This document shows, one piece after another, positions 35,301 to 43,681 of a DNA stretch of 64,000 nucleotides. Position numbers and translations under genes: made by a program. The DNA comes from Jannaschia sp. CCS1 (GTDB lineage Bacteria; Pseudomonadota; Alphaproteobacteria; Rhodobacterales; Rhodobacteraceae): NCBI RefSeq assembly GCF_000013565.1, contig NC_007802.1, positions 1,860,001 through 1,924,000 on the forward strand, given 5' to 3'. The first letter of the stretch is position 1, and every line of letters starts with the position of its first letter. The notes under the pieces are model-generated. The model searched no databases. It saw nothing but the letters and a program-made list of their open reading frames with translations, and was not told the origin of the DNA.

Positions 35301-35321
35301 TATGTGAATCTTTTTCACATA
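35301..35321. promoter_or_regulatory. Operator-like dyad TATGTGAA-N5-TTCACATA
   Basis: A perfect 8+5+8 inverted repeat about 60 bp upstream of the AHSA1 gene. Size and symmetry suit a dimeric repressor such as an ArsR or MarR-type protein; none is encoded next to it. Confidence 0.55.
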
Positions 35322-35382
35322 AACCGATGATTCATGGTTTTGCGACTAGATTAGGTCAGCACGTATGGAGGAGAAGGCCCAA

Positions 35383-35880
35383 ATGTCAGACGTTGCACAG
35401 GTGGAGGAGGTGGCGGATCGCGCCGTCCGCATCACGCGATCTTTCCCGGCACCCCGCGCCACGATCTGGCGGGCCTTCACCGACAAGGCTGTTCTGGTCC
35501 ATTGGCTCGCCGGCCCGCCCGGGTGGGAGATGGAGGCGTGTGACATCACACTCCAGCCCGGCGGCGGCTATCGGTGGCTTTGGCGTCATCCGGATACGGG
35601 GGAGCGGTTCGGGTTCAAGGGAACCTACCGTGTGGTCGAGCCGGGGCGGCGCGTGATCGACAAACAGCGTTTCGATCAGGATGGGCAGGCTCTTCCGGCC
35701 CATGCACGCACGCTCAACACCGTGGTCTTCGAGGATGAGGGGCAGGGGTGCCGGGTCACGACAATCATCCGCTACCCGGATCAGGCCACCCGCGACATGG
35801 TCGTGAGCGAAGGCTTGGGTGAGGGGATGGAACTGTCCTACCAACGCCTCGAACGGCTGCTGCTGCGGGTGGCCGCCTGA
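35383..35880 (+). CDS. SRPBCC (AHSA1-like) domain protein
   Basis: A 165-residue single-domain START/Bet v1-like protein: ITRSFPAPRATIWRAFTDKAVLVHWLAGPPGWE at the N-terminus, FGFKGTYRVVEPGRRVI in the middle and a C-terminal helix GMELSYQRLERLL. Such proteins bind hydrophobic ligands and are often paired with ArsR regulators. The start is ATG 35383 with GGAGGAGAAGG upstream; an earlier in-frame ATG at 35365 lies within that site. Confidence 0.85.
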   Translation: MSDVAQVEEVADRAVRITRSFPAPRATIWRAFTDKAVLVHWLAGPPGWEMEACDITLQPGGGYRWLWRHPDTGERFGFKGTYRVVEPGRRVIDKQRFDQDGQALPAHARTLNTVVFEDEGQGCRVTTIIRYPDQATRDMVVSEGLGEGMELSYQRLERLLLRVAA

Positions 35881-35889
35881 CCCGGCGGG

Positions 35890-36762
35890 CTAGCTCCGGC
35901 TGCGTCCCTCAAACCGGGGTAGCATGGCCGAAAAGTCCCGGCCCTTACCGTCTTCCTCCTCCACAAATCGCCGGTAGAGCGCCAGGGCAGCCGCCCCCAT
36001 GGGCGTGTCGGCGTCCGCCGCCTCTGCCGCCGCCTGCGCCAGCCCCAGGTCCTTGAGCATCAGTTCCGCCGCAAAGCCCGGTTGGTAATCATTGTCCGAC
36101 GGGCTCTGGGGCCCCACGCCGGGGGCCGGGCAATAGGCGTTCATCGTCCAGCTGTAGCCCGACGAGGTGGAGACCACATCAAACATGGATTGCCGCGCGA
36201 GGCCCAGTTTGTCGGCCATGGCGAAGGCCTCGCAAGTTGCAATCATCGTCACGCCCAGGATCATGTTGTTGCAGATCTTCGCCGCCTGCCCATTGCCCGC
36301 AGGCCCGCACAGGACGGCTTTCTGGCCCATGATGTCAAACAGCGGCTGGACCCGCGCGAAGGCGTCCTCGGACCCGCCAACCATGAACGTCAGCGTGCCG
36401 CCCGCCGCCCCTCCAACCCCGCCCGAGACGGGCGCGTCGAGCCACCCAAGCCCTGCATCCGCAGCCTGCTCTGCCACCTCCCGCGCCGCGTCCACCTCCA
36501 CCGTCGAACAATCGACGAAAACAGCATCCGGGGCCATCGCCGGGATGATCTCAGCCGCCACCGCGCGCAGGATCGCACCGTTGGGCAGCATGGTGATCAC
36601 GACGTCCGCATCTGACGCGGCCTCAGCGCCCGATCCCACAGCCTTCACACCCTCGGGCGTGTCCGCCACCGTATCGAACCCCACTACCTCATGGCCCGCA
36701 GCGGCCAGATTGGCCGCCATCGGTGCGCCCATGTTCCCCAGGCCGATAAACCCGATTTTCAT
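35890..36762 (-). CDS. mmsB: 3-hydroxyisobutyrate dehydrogenase
   Basis: NAD-dependent oxidation of 3-hydroxyisobutyrate to methylmalonate semialdehyde in valine breakdown. The 290-residue product has the Rossmann motif GFIGLGNMGAPMAANL, the substrate motif DAPVSGGVGGAAGGTLTFMVGG and the catalytic lysine segment GNGQAAKICNNMILG. Its ATG overlaps the stop of the upstream hydrolase (ATGA), so the two are coupled. The product is the substrate of MmsA, encoded at 42062-43561. Confidence 0.95.
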   Translation of the reverse strand: MKIGFIGLGNMGAPMAANLAAAGHEVVGFDTVADTPEGVKAVGSGAEAASDADVVITMLPNGAILRAVAAEIIPAMAPDAVFVDCSTVEVDAAREVAEQAADAGLGWLDAPVSGGVGGAAGGTLTFMVGGSEDAFARVQPLFDIMGQKAVLCGPAGNGQAAKICNNMILGVTMIATCEAFAMADKLGLARQSMFDVVSTSSGYSWTMNAYCPAPGVGPQSPSDNDYQPGFAAELMLKDLGLAQAAAEAADADTPMGAAALALYRRFVEEEDGKGRDFSAMLPRFEGRSRS

Positions 36763-37799
36763 TTGCTCATCCTCCATTCATCCGGCCCCAGCGGGCGCAA
36801 CATCGCCGCCACCTCAGCCAATGTCACATCGCCGGGCGCCTTGTGCTTCCACACCGGCTTACGGTCCTTGTCGATAATTGCGGCCCGGATGCCTTCCAGA
36901 AAATCCCCGTGCTCCATCGACCGCGCGGTGAAGCGATACTCATTGCGCAGGGCCTGTTCCATATCGTCTCGGGTCCGGGCGCGGTGCACCAACTCGATGG
37001 CGCAGGCCATGGACAGCGGCGCGTTTCGGCCCATCATCTTGTGCGTCGCCGCCACAAAGTCCGCCATGTCGTCCGGCGCATGGGCCAGATCCACCAGCAG
37101 ATCGCGCAGGGTCTCGCCGCCAAAGAGGTGGTCAATCGCCCTCCTTTGCGCGGCCAATGTGCTGGGAGGGGGCGTCTTCGCGGCTCGGTCGACGGCGTCG
37201 CAGTCCCCGGTCAGGAGGTCAGTTTTCAACGCTGCCCACTCCGCCTCAGGCACATAATAGTCAGCAAACTCCGCGAAGATGGCGTCGCCCGGACCCATCC
37301 GCGCCGCCGTCACGCCCAGGTATTCCCCCAACCGCCCCGGCGCGCGCGCCAACAGAAGCGTGCCACCGACATCCGGCACCAGCCCGATCCCGCATTCCGG
37401 CATCGCGATCGTTGAGCTTTCGCACACGATCCGGTGCGACCCGTGGCAGCCGACACCCACGCCGCCACCCATGGTGAAGCCCTGCAAAAACGTCACGACA
37501 GGCTTCGGAAACGCGAACATCTTGGCGTTCATCCGGTATTCGTCGGCCCAGAACCGGCGACCATAGGCGAAGTCACCCGCCATGCCGGTGTCATACATCT
37601 CTTGAATATCGCCGCCCGCGCTGAAGGCCCGCTCGCCAGCGGCGTCGATCATCACCAGGTCCACAGCGTCGTCCCCGGCCCAGGCATCCAGGGCCGCCTC
37701 AATCGCCAGACACATCTGATAGGTCACCGCGTTCAGCGCCTTGGGCCGGTTCAGCGTGATCCGCCCCGCGCGCCCTTCAATTCGGATCTCGACGTCCAT
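36759..37799 (-). CDS. 3-hydroxyisobutyryl-CoA hydrolase (enoyl-CoA hydratase superfamily)
   Basis: Removes CoA from 3-hydroxyisobutyryl-CoA in valine catabolism. The 346 residues match HIBCH rather than the shorter crotonases: ITLNRPKALNAVTYQM, FSAGGDIQEMYD, GFTMGGGVGVGCHGSHRIVCESSTIAMPECGIGLVPDVGGTLLLAR and a C-terminal extension ending in EWRMSK. The ribosome-binding site (AAGGAGG) is the tail of a dispersed repeat located just upstream. Confidence 0.92.
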   Translation of the reverse strand: MDVEIRIEGRAGRITLNRPKALNAVTYQMCLAIEAALDAWAGDDAVDLVMIDAAGERAFSAGGDIQEMYDTGMAGDFAYGRRFWADEYRMNAKMFAFPKPVVTFLQGFTMGGGVGVGCHGSHRIVCESSTIAMPECGIGLVPDVGGTLLLARAPGRLGEYLGVTAARMGPGDAIFAEFADYYVPEAEWAALKTDLLTGDCDAVDRAAKTPPPSTLAAQRRAIDHLFGGETLRDLLVDLAHAPDDMADFVAATHKMMGRNAPLSMACAIELVHRARTRDDMEQALRNEYRFTARSMEHGDFLEGIRAAIIDKDRKPVWKHKAPGDVTLAEVAAMLRPLGPDEWRMSK

Positions 37800-37807
37800 T
37801 CCCGCTC

Positions 37808-37840
37808 CCCTCCTTCATCTTGGCAAATACAACTCAATCC
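37808..37840 (-). repeat. Dispersed gene-3'-end repeat, subtype A, doubling as a ribosome-binding site
   Basis: On the minus strand GATTGAGTTGTATTTGCCAA continues into GATGAAGGAGG. It starts about 25 bp after the acyl-CoA dehydrogenase stop, and its terminal AAGGAGG lies 9-15 bases before the ATG of the hydrolase gene. Confidence 0.65.
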
Positions 37841-37864
37841 CGCAGCCAGCCCCGCGCACAGACC

Positions 37865-39010
37865 TCACCCGCGATCCGCCAGCATCTGCCGCGACACGAT
37901 CATCCGCATGATTTCATTGGTGCCTTCCAGGATCTGATGTACCCGCAAGTCGCGCACGATCTTCTCGATCCCGTAATCCGCCAGATAGCCATAGCCGCCG
38001 TGGAGTTGCAGGCATTGATCGGCAATCCGTGACCCGGCCTCGGTACAGAACTTCTTGGCCATGGCGCAGGCCTTGGTCGCATCCGACGCGCCGGTGTCGA
38101 GTTTCCAGGCGGCCTGTCGCAGGAAGATCTTCGCCGCCTCCAACTCGATCTCCATGTCCGCCAGCCGGAACTGCAATGCCTGGAACTGGTCGATCGACTG
38201 CCCGAACGCCTGCCGCTCGCCCATGTAGGCCAAAGTCCCCCGCAAGGCCGCCGCCGCCGCACCCAAAGAACAAGCCGCAATGTTCAACCGCCCCCCATCC
38301 AACCCCGCCATGGCATAGCGGAACCCGTGGCCTTCTTCGCCCAAAAGGTTCGCCGCCGGGACCGCACAGTCGTCCAATTGAACCGCGCGGGTGGGTTGCG
38401 ACCGCCATCCCATCTTGTCCTCCAGCCCGCCGAACGACAGGCCATCCGCGCCGTCTTCCACGACCACGGCCGAGATCCCACGCGGCCCGTCCTCTCCGGT
38501 GCGGCACATCACGATATAGGCGTCCGAATAGCCACCGCCCGAGATGAACGCCTTGGTGCCGGTCAGCGCATAGCCTTCGTTCGTGCGCTCCGCCCGCGTC
38601 TTCAACGCCGCCGCGTCCGAGCCGGATCCCGGCTCCGTCAGGCAGTAGGAGAACACGGTTTCCATCGACAACGCGCGGGGCAGAAACGTCGCGCGCATCT
38701 CGTCGGAGCCGAAGGTCTCAATCATCTTCGCGCACATATTGTGGATCGACAGGAAGGCGGCGACCGACGCACAGGCCTCCGACAGCGCTTCAAACACCAG
38801 CGTCGCCTCCAGCCGCGACAGACCTGAGCCTCCGTTTTCCTCGGACACATAGAGCCCGGCAAAGCCCAATTCGGCCAGCTTCGGCCAAAGCGCCTTGGGG
38901 ATTGTGCCGTCGCGTTCCCAATCACGGGCATGGGGCGCAATCTCGGCCTCTCCAAACGCGCGCGCCATGTCGTAGATCGCCTGCGCCTCTTCGCTCAGCT
39001 GAAAATCCAT
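37865..39010 (-). CDS. Acyl-CoA dehydrogenase, probably isobutyryl-CoA dehydrogenase
   Basis: FAD enzyme that desaturates an acyl-CoA. The 381 residues show the family order: N-terminal helical domain, YCLTEPGSGSDAAALKTRA, GTKAFISGGGYSDAYIVMCRTG, and C-terminal LQFRLADMEIELEAAKIFLRQAAW, QLHGGYGYLADYGIEKIVRDLRVHQILEGTNEIMRMIVSR, with the catalytic glutamate near EGTNEIM. Its neighbours (HIBCH and HIBADH) point to the isobutyryl-CoA step of valine catabolism. A 26-bp operator-like palindrome lies upstream. Confidence 0.92.
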   Translation of the reverse strand: MDFQLSEEAQAIYDMARAFGEAEIAPHARDWERDGTIPKALWPKLAELGFAGLYVSEENGGSGLSRLEATLVFEALSEACASVAAFLSIHNMCAKMIETFGSDEMRATFLPRALSMETVFSYCLTEPGSGSDAAALKTRAERTNEGYALTGTKAFISGGGYSDAYIVMCRTGEDGPRGISAVVVEDGADGLSFGGLEDKMGWRSQPTRAVQLDDCAVPAANLLGEEGHGFRYAMAGLDGGRLNIAACSLGAAAAALRGTLAYMGERQAFGQSIDQFQALQFRLADMEIELEAAKIFLRQAAWKLDTGASDATKACAMAKKFCTEAGSRIADQCLQLHGGYGYLADYGIEKIVRDLRVHQILEGTNEIMRMIVSRQMLADRG

Positions 39011-39040
39011 GGCTGCCTCCCCGACATTGCTTAGGCCCGC

Positions 39041-39066
39041 GTTAATTGAACGTACGTTTAATTAAC
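39041..39066. promoter_or_regulatory. 26-bp operator-like palindrome upstream of the acyl-CoA dehydrogenase gene
   Basis: The half-sites GTTAATTGAACGT and ACGTTTAATTAAC differ from perfect symmetry at one position. It is centred about 43 bp upstream of the start codon. The form (AACGTACGTT core, AT-rich arms) resembles operators of TetR-type repressors of acyl-CoA metabolism. Confidence 0.6.
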
Positions 39067-39090
39067 GAGTGTTGCAGGAGTATTGCAAGC

Positions 39091-39471
39091 TCACACCCGC
39101 CGCCGCGCCAGCATCAGCAGCACAAGACCCAGTGTCGCGGGCGCGGTCTGCACCAGCATGATCCGGGAGGAGACGGTCACGGCCCCGAACACCCCGGCCA
39201 CGATCACGAAGAGCAGAAAGCAGATGCCCACGTTGATGCGCCACTTCTGTTCGCGGATCAGCAATGACCAGATCAGACCGGCTGACAGGAACGCGTTATA
39301 GAGGCCCTGATTGGCTGCAATGGCGGTTGTTTCTTCAAACAAGTCTCGCGGGAAGGATGAAAAGACAGCCGGGCCACGGGTGGTCCAGGCGAAGATTTCA
39401 AACCAGGCGATATATAGGTGCACCGCCGCAATCACGGCGATCACGACGGCGGCGGCTCGGTACATCAGCAC
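39091..39471 (-). CDS. DUF1304 family small membrane protein
   Basis: A 126-residue protein with four hydrophobic helices and the DUF1304 pattern: AVHLYIAWFEIFAW...F.......ETTAIAANQGLYNAFLSAGLIWSL. Function unknown. It is 15 bp downstream of the YbdK-type gene and likely co-transcribed. Confidence 0.85.
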   Translation of the reverse strand: MLMYRAAAVVIAVIAAVHLYIAWFEIFAWTTRGPAVFSSFPRDLFEETTAIAANQGLYNAFLSAGLIWSLLIREQKWRINVGICFLLFVIVAGVFGAVTVSSRIMLVQTAPATLGLVLLMLARRRV

Positions 39472-39486
39472 GGTCTCGTTTTGGGG

Positions 39487-40623
39487 TCAGAGGTCGACAT
39501 GGAAGTCCTCCAACAGATGCTCCACCACGCTGCGCATGGCGGCTTGGTGGGACCCGCCTGCCGCGCGGGTGCCCTTGTAGATCTTACGTTGCCGATCTGA
39601 ACTGGTCTCGACGGCAAGATCGCGCAGGCGCTGCACCTCGTCCACACAGCCCAACGCCTCCGCATCCTGTTCGGTCAACTCGATCAACTCGTCCACCAGT
39701 TCCGGTAACGGCACCACCGCGCCGCGCCCGAAGTCAATCAGCCCGTCGCTGACCCCGTATCGCTGCGCACGCCATCGATTTTCATTGATCAGGAACCGAT
39801 CATAGACCCGCCAGCGCTGGTTCGATCCACGCAGACGCATTAGCATCCGCGTCAGGCATTGGATCAGCGCGCTGAGCGACAGCTGATCTTCCAGCCGGGG
39901 AGAGACATCGCAGATCCGCGTCTCCAGCGTGGGGAAGGCCGCGGAGGGGCGCAGATCCCACCAGATCTTCGAGCTGTCCTCGATCATCTCCATATCGACC
40001 AGCAGATCAACGGTGCGCTGGAACTCGTCAAAGGACGCAAATGACGGCGGCAGGCCCGTGCGCGGCAGGTTGTCAAAGACCGTCAGACGGTAGGACGCCA
40101 ACCCCGTATCGCGCCCCTGCCAGAACGGAGAGGACGTGGACAGCGCCAGCAGGTGCGGCAGGAAATAGGTCATCTGCCGCATGATATCGACGCGGTCATT
40201 CTCGGATGGCAGGCCCACATGGCAATGGGCGCCGCAGATCAGCATCCGCTCCACCACACCGCCCAGGTCGCGGGCAAGCTGGTTGTAGCGGTCCTTGTCC
40301 GTGTGGCTTTGATCCTTCCAATCGGCGAAGGGGTGGCAGGACACCGCGATGGGCGCGAGGCCAAAGCGTCCCGCACATTCCGCGACCGTGGCACGCAAAT
40401 TGCGCAAATCTGCACGCGCGTCGGCGATACTGGCGCAAACCCCGGTGCCCACTTCGATCTGGCATTGCAGGAATTCAGGGCTCACCTTCGATGACAGTTT
40501 GTCCGCGCAGGCCGCCATAAGCGCATCGGGAGCCTCCGCCAGATCATAGGTCTCGGCGTCGACGAGCAGGTACTCCTCCTCGATCCCAAGGGTGAAGTGC
40601 TCATCCGAGAACGTCTGCGCCAT
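39487..40623 (-). CDS. YbdK-type carboxylate-amine ligase (glutamate-cysteine ligase 2 family)
   Basis: ATP-grasp-related ligase of the GCS2 family; E. coli YbdK has weak glutamate-cysteine ligase activity. The 378-residue product has [13 protein letters not shown] at the N-terminus, [10 protein letters not shown] in the centre and [37 protein letters not shown]. The start ATG 40623 is preceded by GGGAGAG. Physiological substrate uncertain. Confidence 0.9.
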   Translation of the reverse strand: MAQTFSDEHFTLGIEEEYLLVDAETYDLAEAPDALMAACADKLSSKVSPEFLQCQIEVGTGVCASIADARADLRNLRATVAECAGRFGLAPIAVSCHPFADWKDQSHTDKDRYNQLARDLGGVVERMLICGAHCHVGLPSENDRVDIMRQMTYFLPHLLALSTSSPFWQGRDTGLASYRLTVFDNLPRTGLPPSFASFDEFQRTVDLLVDMEMIEDSSKIWWDLRPSAAFPTLETRICDVSPRLEDQLSLSALIQCLTRMLMRLRGSNQRWRVYDRFLINENRWRAQRYGVSDGLIDFGRGAVVPLPELVDELIELTEQDAEALGCVDEVQRLRDLAVETSSDRQRKIYKGTRAAGGSHQAAMRSVVEHLLEDFHVDL

Positions 40624-40784
40624 GTCTCTCTCCCTTATGGCCTCAGCTTGGGCCGGGGAGACAGGATTTGGCAAGGGAAACAGGCGCGCGGATCTGATCG
40701 CGCCATGCCGGTAGGGTTTTCCGTAATCGCGCCAAGCGCCGTCAATTGGTAAACCTGTCTCAACGCAATCAAGGAACCGCTGCC

Positions 40785-40976
40785 ATGTTTATCCGCTCAA
40801 TCCTCACAATTGCCGTCCTTGCCTCGTTCGTCTTCGGGGCGGCGGCCAATGCCCAGACTGCCACGGCCCATGGCATGATCGGAGAGCCTGTCAGCTTCAC
40901 CGTCGAAACCCCGGATCAGGCAAACGGCCCCGCCGTGCTGATCTGGCTGACGGGCGATGACGCTGCTGACGACTGA
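40785..40976 (+). CDS. Small secreted hypothetical protein
   Basis: A 63-residue protein with a clear signal peptide ([24 protein letters not shown]) and a 38-residue mature part ([39 protein letters not shown]). AAGGA lies 9 bases upstream of ATG and a rho-independent terminator follows, so it forms a small independent unit. No family recognised. Confidence 0.7.
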   Translation: MFIRSILTIAVLASFVFGAAANAQTATAHGMIGEPVSFTVETPDQANGPAVLIWLTGDDAADD

Positions 40977-41003
40977 AGACCCACGACCCTCCCTGTTGGA
41001 CTT

Positions 41004-41036
41004 GACCCTCGGCCCTCCCTCCGGGGGTCTTTTTTT
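41004..41036 (+). terminator. Rho-independent terminator after the small secreted protein gene
   Basis: The 9-bp arms GACCCTCGG and CCGGGGGTC (one G-U pair) flank an 8-base loop and are followed by seven T residues. Confidence 0.9.
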
Positions 41037-41176
41037 GTCCAGACATCACAATGGAGCCGACGTTCGGACACGAAATCTGTCCCGTCATGGCGCGATCAGG
41101 CCTATGAAGCTGTGCAAAGCGGTGCTCTCTTCCTGGCAGCGCGTCCGAAAGCGTTTTACCCTGATCGGAGGCCCCG

Positions 41177-41989
41177 ATGTCCAAAAAGACCGAAAGTATC
41201 GAAGTTCGTCTCTCCCCTGAACTGAAGTCCGCTCTTGCGCGCGTCAGTTGCGCCAAGGGCACATCAATGTCGGACACGGTGCGCACTCTGATCGAAGGCG
41301 AAGTGAACGGGCGTGTGCAGACCACATCGCAAGACACAGGAGAGCCGTCCATGGTGACACAGACCACTGCGCTTGCCGCACGCATCGCGGCCTTCGCCTT
41401 GCCCGTTACGGTGCTTGCCGCGATATACGTCGTCTCGGCCCAATCCTCGGCCACTGCAAACCCCGAGATCCGTGCGTTCTTCACGCAGGTTGACGTCAAC
41501 GCCGACCGGCGCATCAGCCTGGCGGAGGTGGAGCGGTTCCTGCAAGCCGGGCAGTGGCGTCCCGAGACTGCTTGCGCCGACATTGACGGGCCCTGCACGG
41601 TGACCGCCTTTGCCGCCTTTCAACTGGACCGCGCGGATACGGACCGGTCCGGTGCGTTGAGCTATGCGGAATTTGCCGCGGTCAATTATCGTGACTGGGC
41701 CGAGGATTTTCTGGCCATGGATGTCGATGGGAATGGCGTCGCGGATCGGGCTGAGATCCTCCGCTTCACCCTTCTGCGAGAGGTGGATCCGCCAAGTGGG
41801 GCCACCGATGGCGATCGCGCCGCGTTTGGCGACGCATGCCTCCTCGCTCTTGAGGAGGATATACATGGCGCCCTGCCTGACGCATGTGGCGCAAACATCC
41901 AGGCACTGGCCGCAGCCGACAGCATCGTGGCCGCCTACGACGCCGATCATTCGGGCACGGTCACGCTGTCCGAGTATCTGGGCCACTGA
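41177..41989 (+). CDS. Ribbon-helix-helix / transmembrane / four-EF-hand fusion protein
   Basis: One uninterrupted 270-residue frame. Residues 1-45 (ESIEVRLSPELKSALARVSC, then MSDTVRTLIEGEV) have the CopG/Arc-like ribbon-helix-helix pattern. Residues 62-88 form a membrane helix. Residues 95-270 carry four EF-hand loops starting at Asp106, Asp154, Asp182 and Asp255, the last three with canonical D-x-D-x-(S/N)-G. Cysteines at 133/140 and 221/237 could form disulfides, consistent with a periplasmic domain. ATG 41177 has CGGAGG upstream. A second ATG (codon 59, 41351) has AGGAG 9 bases before it and would yield the signal-anchored EF-hand part alone. The role as a membrane-tethered regulator is inference. 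Confidence 0.8.
   Translation: MSKKTESIEVRLSPELKSALARVSCAKGTSMSDTVRTLIEGEVNGRVQTTSQDTGEPSMVTQTTALAARIAAFALPVTVLAAIYVVSAQSSATANPEIRAFFTQVDVNADRRISLAEVERFLQAGQWRPETACADIDGPCTVTAFAAFQLDRADTDRSGALSYAEFAAVNYRDWAEDFLAMDVDGNGVADRAEILRFTLLREVDPPSGATDGDRAAFGDACLLALEEDIHGALPDACGANIQALAAADSIVAAYDADHSGTVTLSEYLGH
41351..41989 (+). other. Possible internal translation start producing the EF-hand part only
   Basis: ATG at codon 59 is preceded by CAGGAGAGCCGTCC, a good ribosome-binding site. The shorter product (212 residues) would begin with an N-terminal signal anchor or signal peptide and keep all four EF-hands. Both forms could be made. Confidence 0.5.
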
Positions 41990-42015
41990 TCGCGCAACCA
42001 CTCCCGGTCAGCGCA

Positions 42016-42037
42016 AAGGGGCCCCGCGGGGCCCCTT
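42016..42037. terminator. Bidirectional terminator between the EF-hand fusion gene and mmsA
   Basis: A perfect 22-bp palindrome with half-site AAGGGGCCCCG, located between convergent genes with T-rich sequence on the right side. Confidence 0.75.
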
Positions 42038-42061
42038 CCTCGTAGGTCGTGTTCCCGAGAC

Positions 42062-43561
42062 CTACTCCATCACGGGGATTGTGAACTCGCCACCTTCCTT
42101 GATGCCCGAGGGCCAGCGGGAGGTGACGGTCTTGGTCTTGGTGTAAAAGCGGAACGCATCGGGCCCGTGCTGGTTCAGGTCGCCAAACGCCGATTTCTTC
42201 CAGCCGCCGAAGGTGTGATAGGCCAGCGGCACCGGGATCGGCACGTTGATGCCGACCATGCCGACATTGATCCGGGACGCAAAATCTCGCGCCGCGTCGC
42301 CATCGCGGGTGAAGATCGCGGTGCCGTTGCCGTATTCATTGTCCATCGCCAGTTTCAGGGCTTCCTCATAGGACCCCGCGCGGACGGTCGACAGCACAGG
42401 TCCGAAGATCTCCTGCTTGTAGATGTCCATATCCGGCGTCACGCGGTCGAACAGATGCGGGCCAACGAAAAAGCCGTCCTCATATCCCTGCAGGCTGAAA
42501 TCGCGACCGTCCACGACCAGCTCCGCCCCCTGATCCACACCCGTTTGTACCAGCCGCAGGATGTTCTCCTTGGCCATCGGGGTGACGACGGGACCATAGT
42601 CGACATCATCGCCAGACGTGTACGGCCCCACCTTCAGCGCCTCGATCTTCGGCACCAGCTTTTCGATCAGACGGTCCGCCGTCTCTTCGCCCACAGGCAC
42701 GGCCACGGAAATCGCCATGCACCGCTCGCCTGCCGCGCCGTATCCGGCCCCGACCAACGCATCCGCGGCCTGATCCATATCCGCGTCGGGCATGATGATC
42801 ATGTGGTTCTTTGCGCCGCCAAAACACTGCACGCGCTTGCCGTTGGAACAGCCGCGCCCGTAGATATATTCGGCGATGGGGGTGGAGCCGACGAAGCCCA
42901 CGGCGGCGATGGTCTCATTGTCGAGGATCGCGTCCACGCTCTCCTTATCGCCATTGACCACCTGCAAGACGCCGTCGGGCAGGCCCGCCTCCTGCATCAG
43001 TTCCGCGAGCATCATCGGCACGGACGGATCGCGCTCGGACGGCTTCAGGATGAACGCGTTGCCGCAGACAAGGGCCGGGGCCATCTTCCAAAGCGGGATC
43101 ATCGCGGGGAAGTTGAACGGCGTGATGCCCGCGGCCACACCCACGGGCTGGCGCATGGAATACATGTCGATGCCGGGGCCTGCGGCGTCGGTGAACTCGC
43201 CCTTCAGGTGGTGCGGCGCGCCGATGCAGAATTCCACGACTTCAAGGCCGCGCTGCACATCACCCTTGGCGTCAGGGATGGTCTTGCCATGCTCGCGCGA
43301 CAGCGCTTCGGCCAGCTTGTCCATGTCCCGGTGCAACAGGCTGACAAAGGCCATCATCACCCGCGCCCGGCGCTGCGGGTTGGTCGCGGCCCATTTGACC
43401 TGCGCTTTGGCGGCGTCGGCCACGGCATCGTCCAGCTCGGCCTTCGACGCCAGCGCAACCTTGGCCTGCACCTCCCCGGTGGCGGGGTTCCAGACGTCCT
43501 GCGCGCGGCCAGACGTGCCTGCAACGTGCTTGCCGTTAATCCAGTGACCGATCTGTTCCAT
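42062..43561 (-). CDS. mmsA: Methylmalonate-semialdehyde dehydrogenase (CoA-acylating)
   Basis: Oxidises methylmalonate semialdehyde to propionyl-CoA in valine and inositol catabolism. The 499-residue product has ITPFNFPAMIPLWKMAPALVCGNAFILKPSERDPS, the NAD-binding VGFVGSTPIAEYIY and the catalytic Cys281 in GAAGERCMAIS. Full length. ATG 43561 is preceded by GGGAGAG. A divergent LysR gene 120 bp away is its probable regulator. It completes the valine pathway whose earlier steps are encoded at 35.9-39.0 kb. Confidence 0.96.
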   Translation of the reverse strand: MEQIGHWINGKHVAGTSGRAQDVWNPATGEVQAKVALASKAELDDAVADAAKAQVKWAATNPQRRARVMMAFVSLLHRDMDKLAEALSREHGKTIPDAKGDVQRGLEVVEFCIGAPHHLKGEFTDAAGPGIDMYSMRQPVGVAAGITPFNFPAMIPLWKMAPALVCGNAFILKPSERDPSVPMMLAELMQEAGLPDGVLQVVNGDKESVDAILDNETIAAVGFVGSTPIAEYIYGRGCSNGKRVQCFGGAKNHMIIMPDADMDQAADALVGAGYGAAGERCMAISVAVPVGEETADRLIEKLVPKIEALKVGPYTSGDDVDYGPVVTPMAKENILRLVQTGVDQGAELVVDGRDFSLQGYEDGFFVGPHLFDRVTPDMDIYKQEIFGPVLSTVRAGSYEEALKLAMDNEYGNGTAIFTRDGDAARDFASRINVGMVGINVPIPVPLAYHTFGGWKKSAFGDLNQHGPDAFRFYTKTKTVTSRWPSGIKEGGEFTIPVME

Positions 43562-43681
43562 GTGGCTCTCTCCCATGAGGTTCCAGTTTGCGCGGACAAT
43601 AGCCTTGCATTTGTGCCGGGAAAAGAGACAGGTTCGCAGGGTCATTTTGCAAAAATAGGCGTATGATGAGTTGGTCCAACA

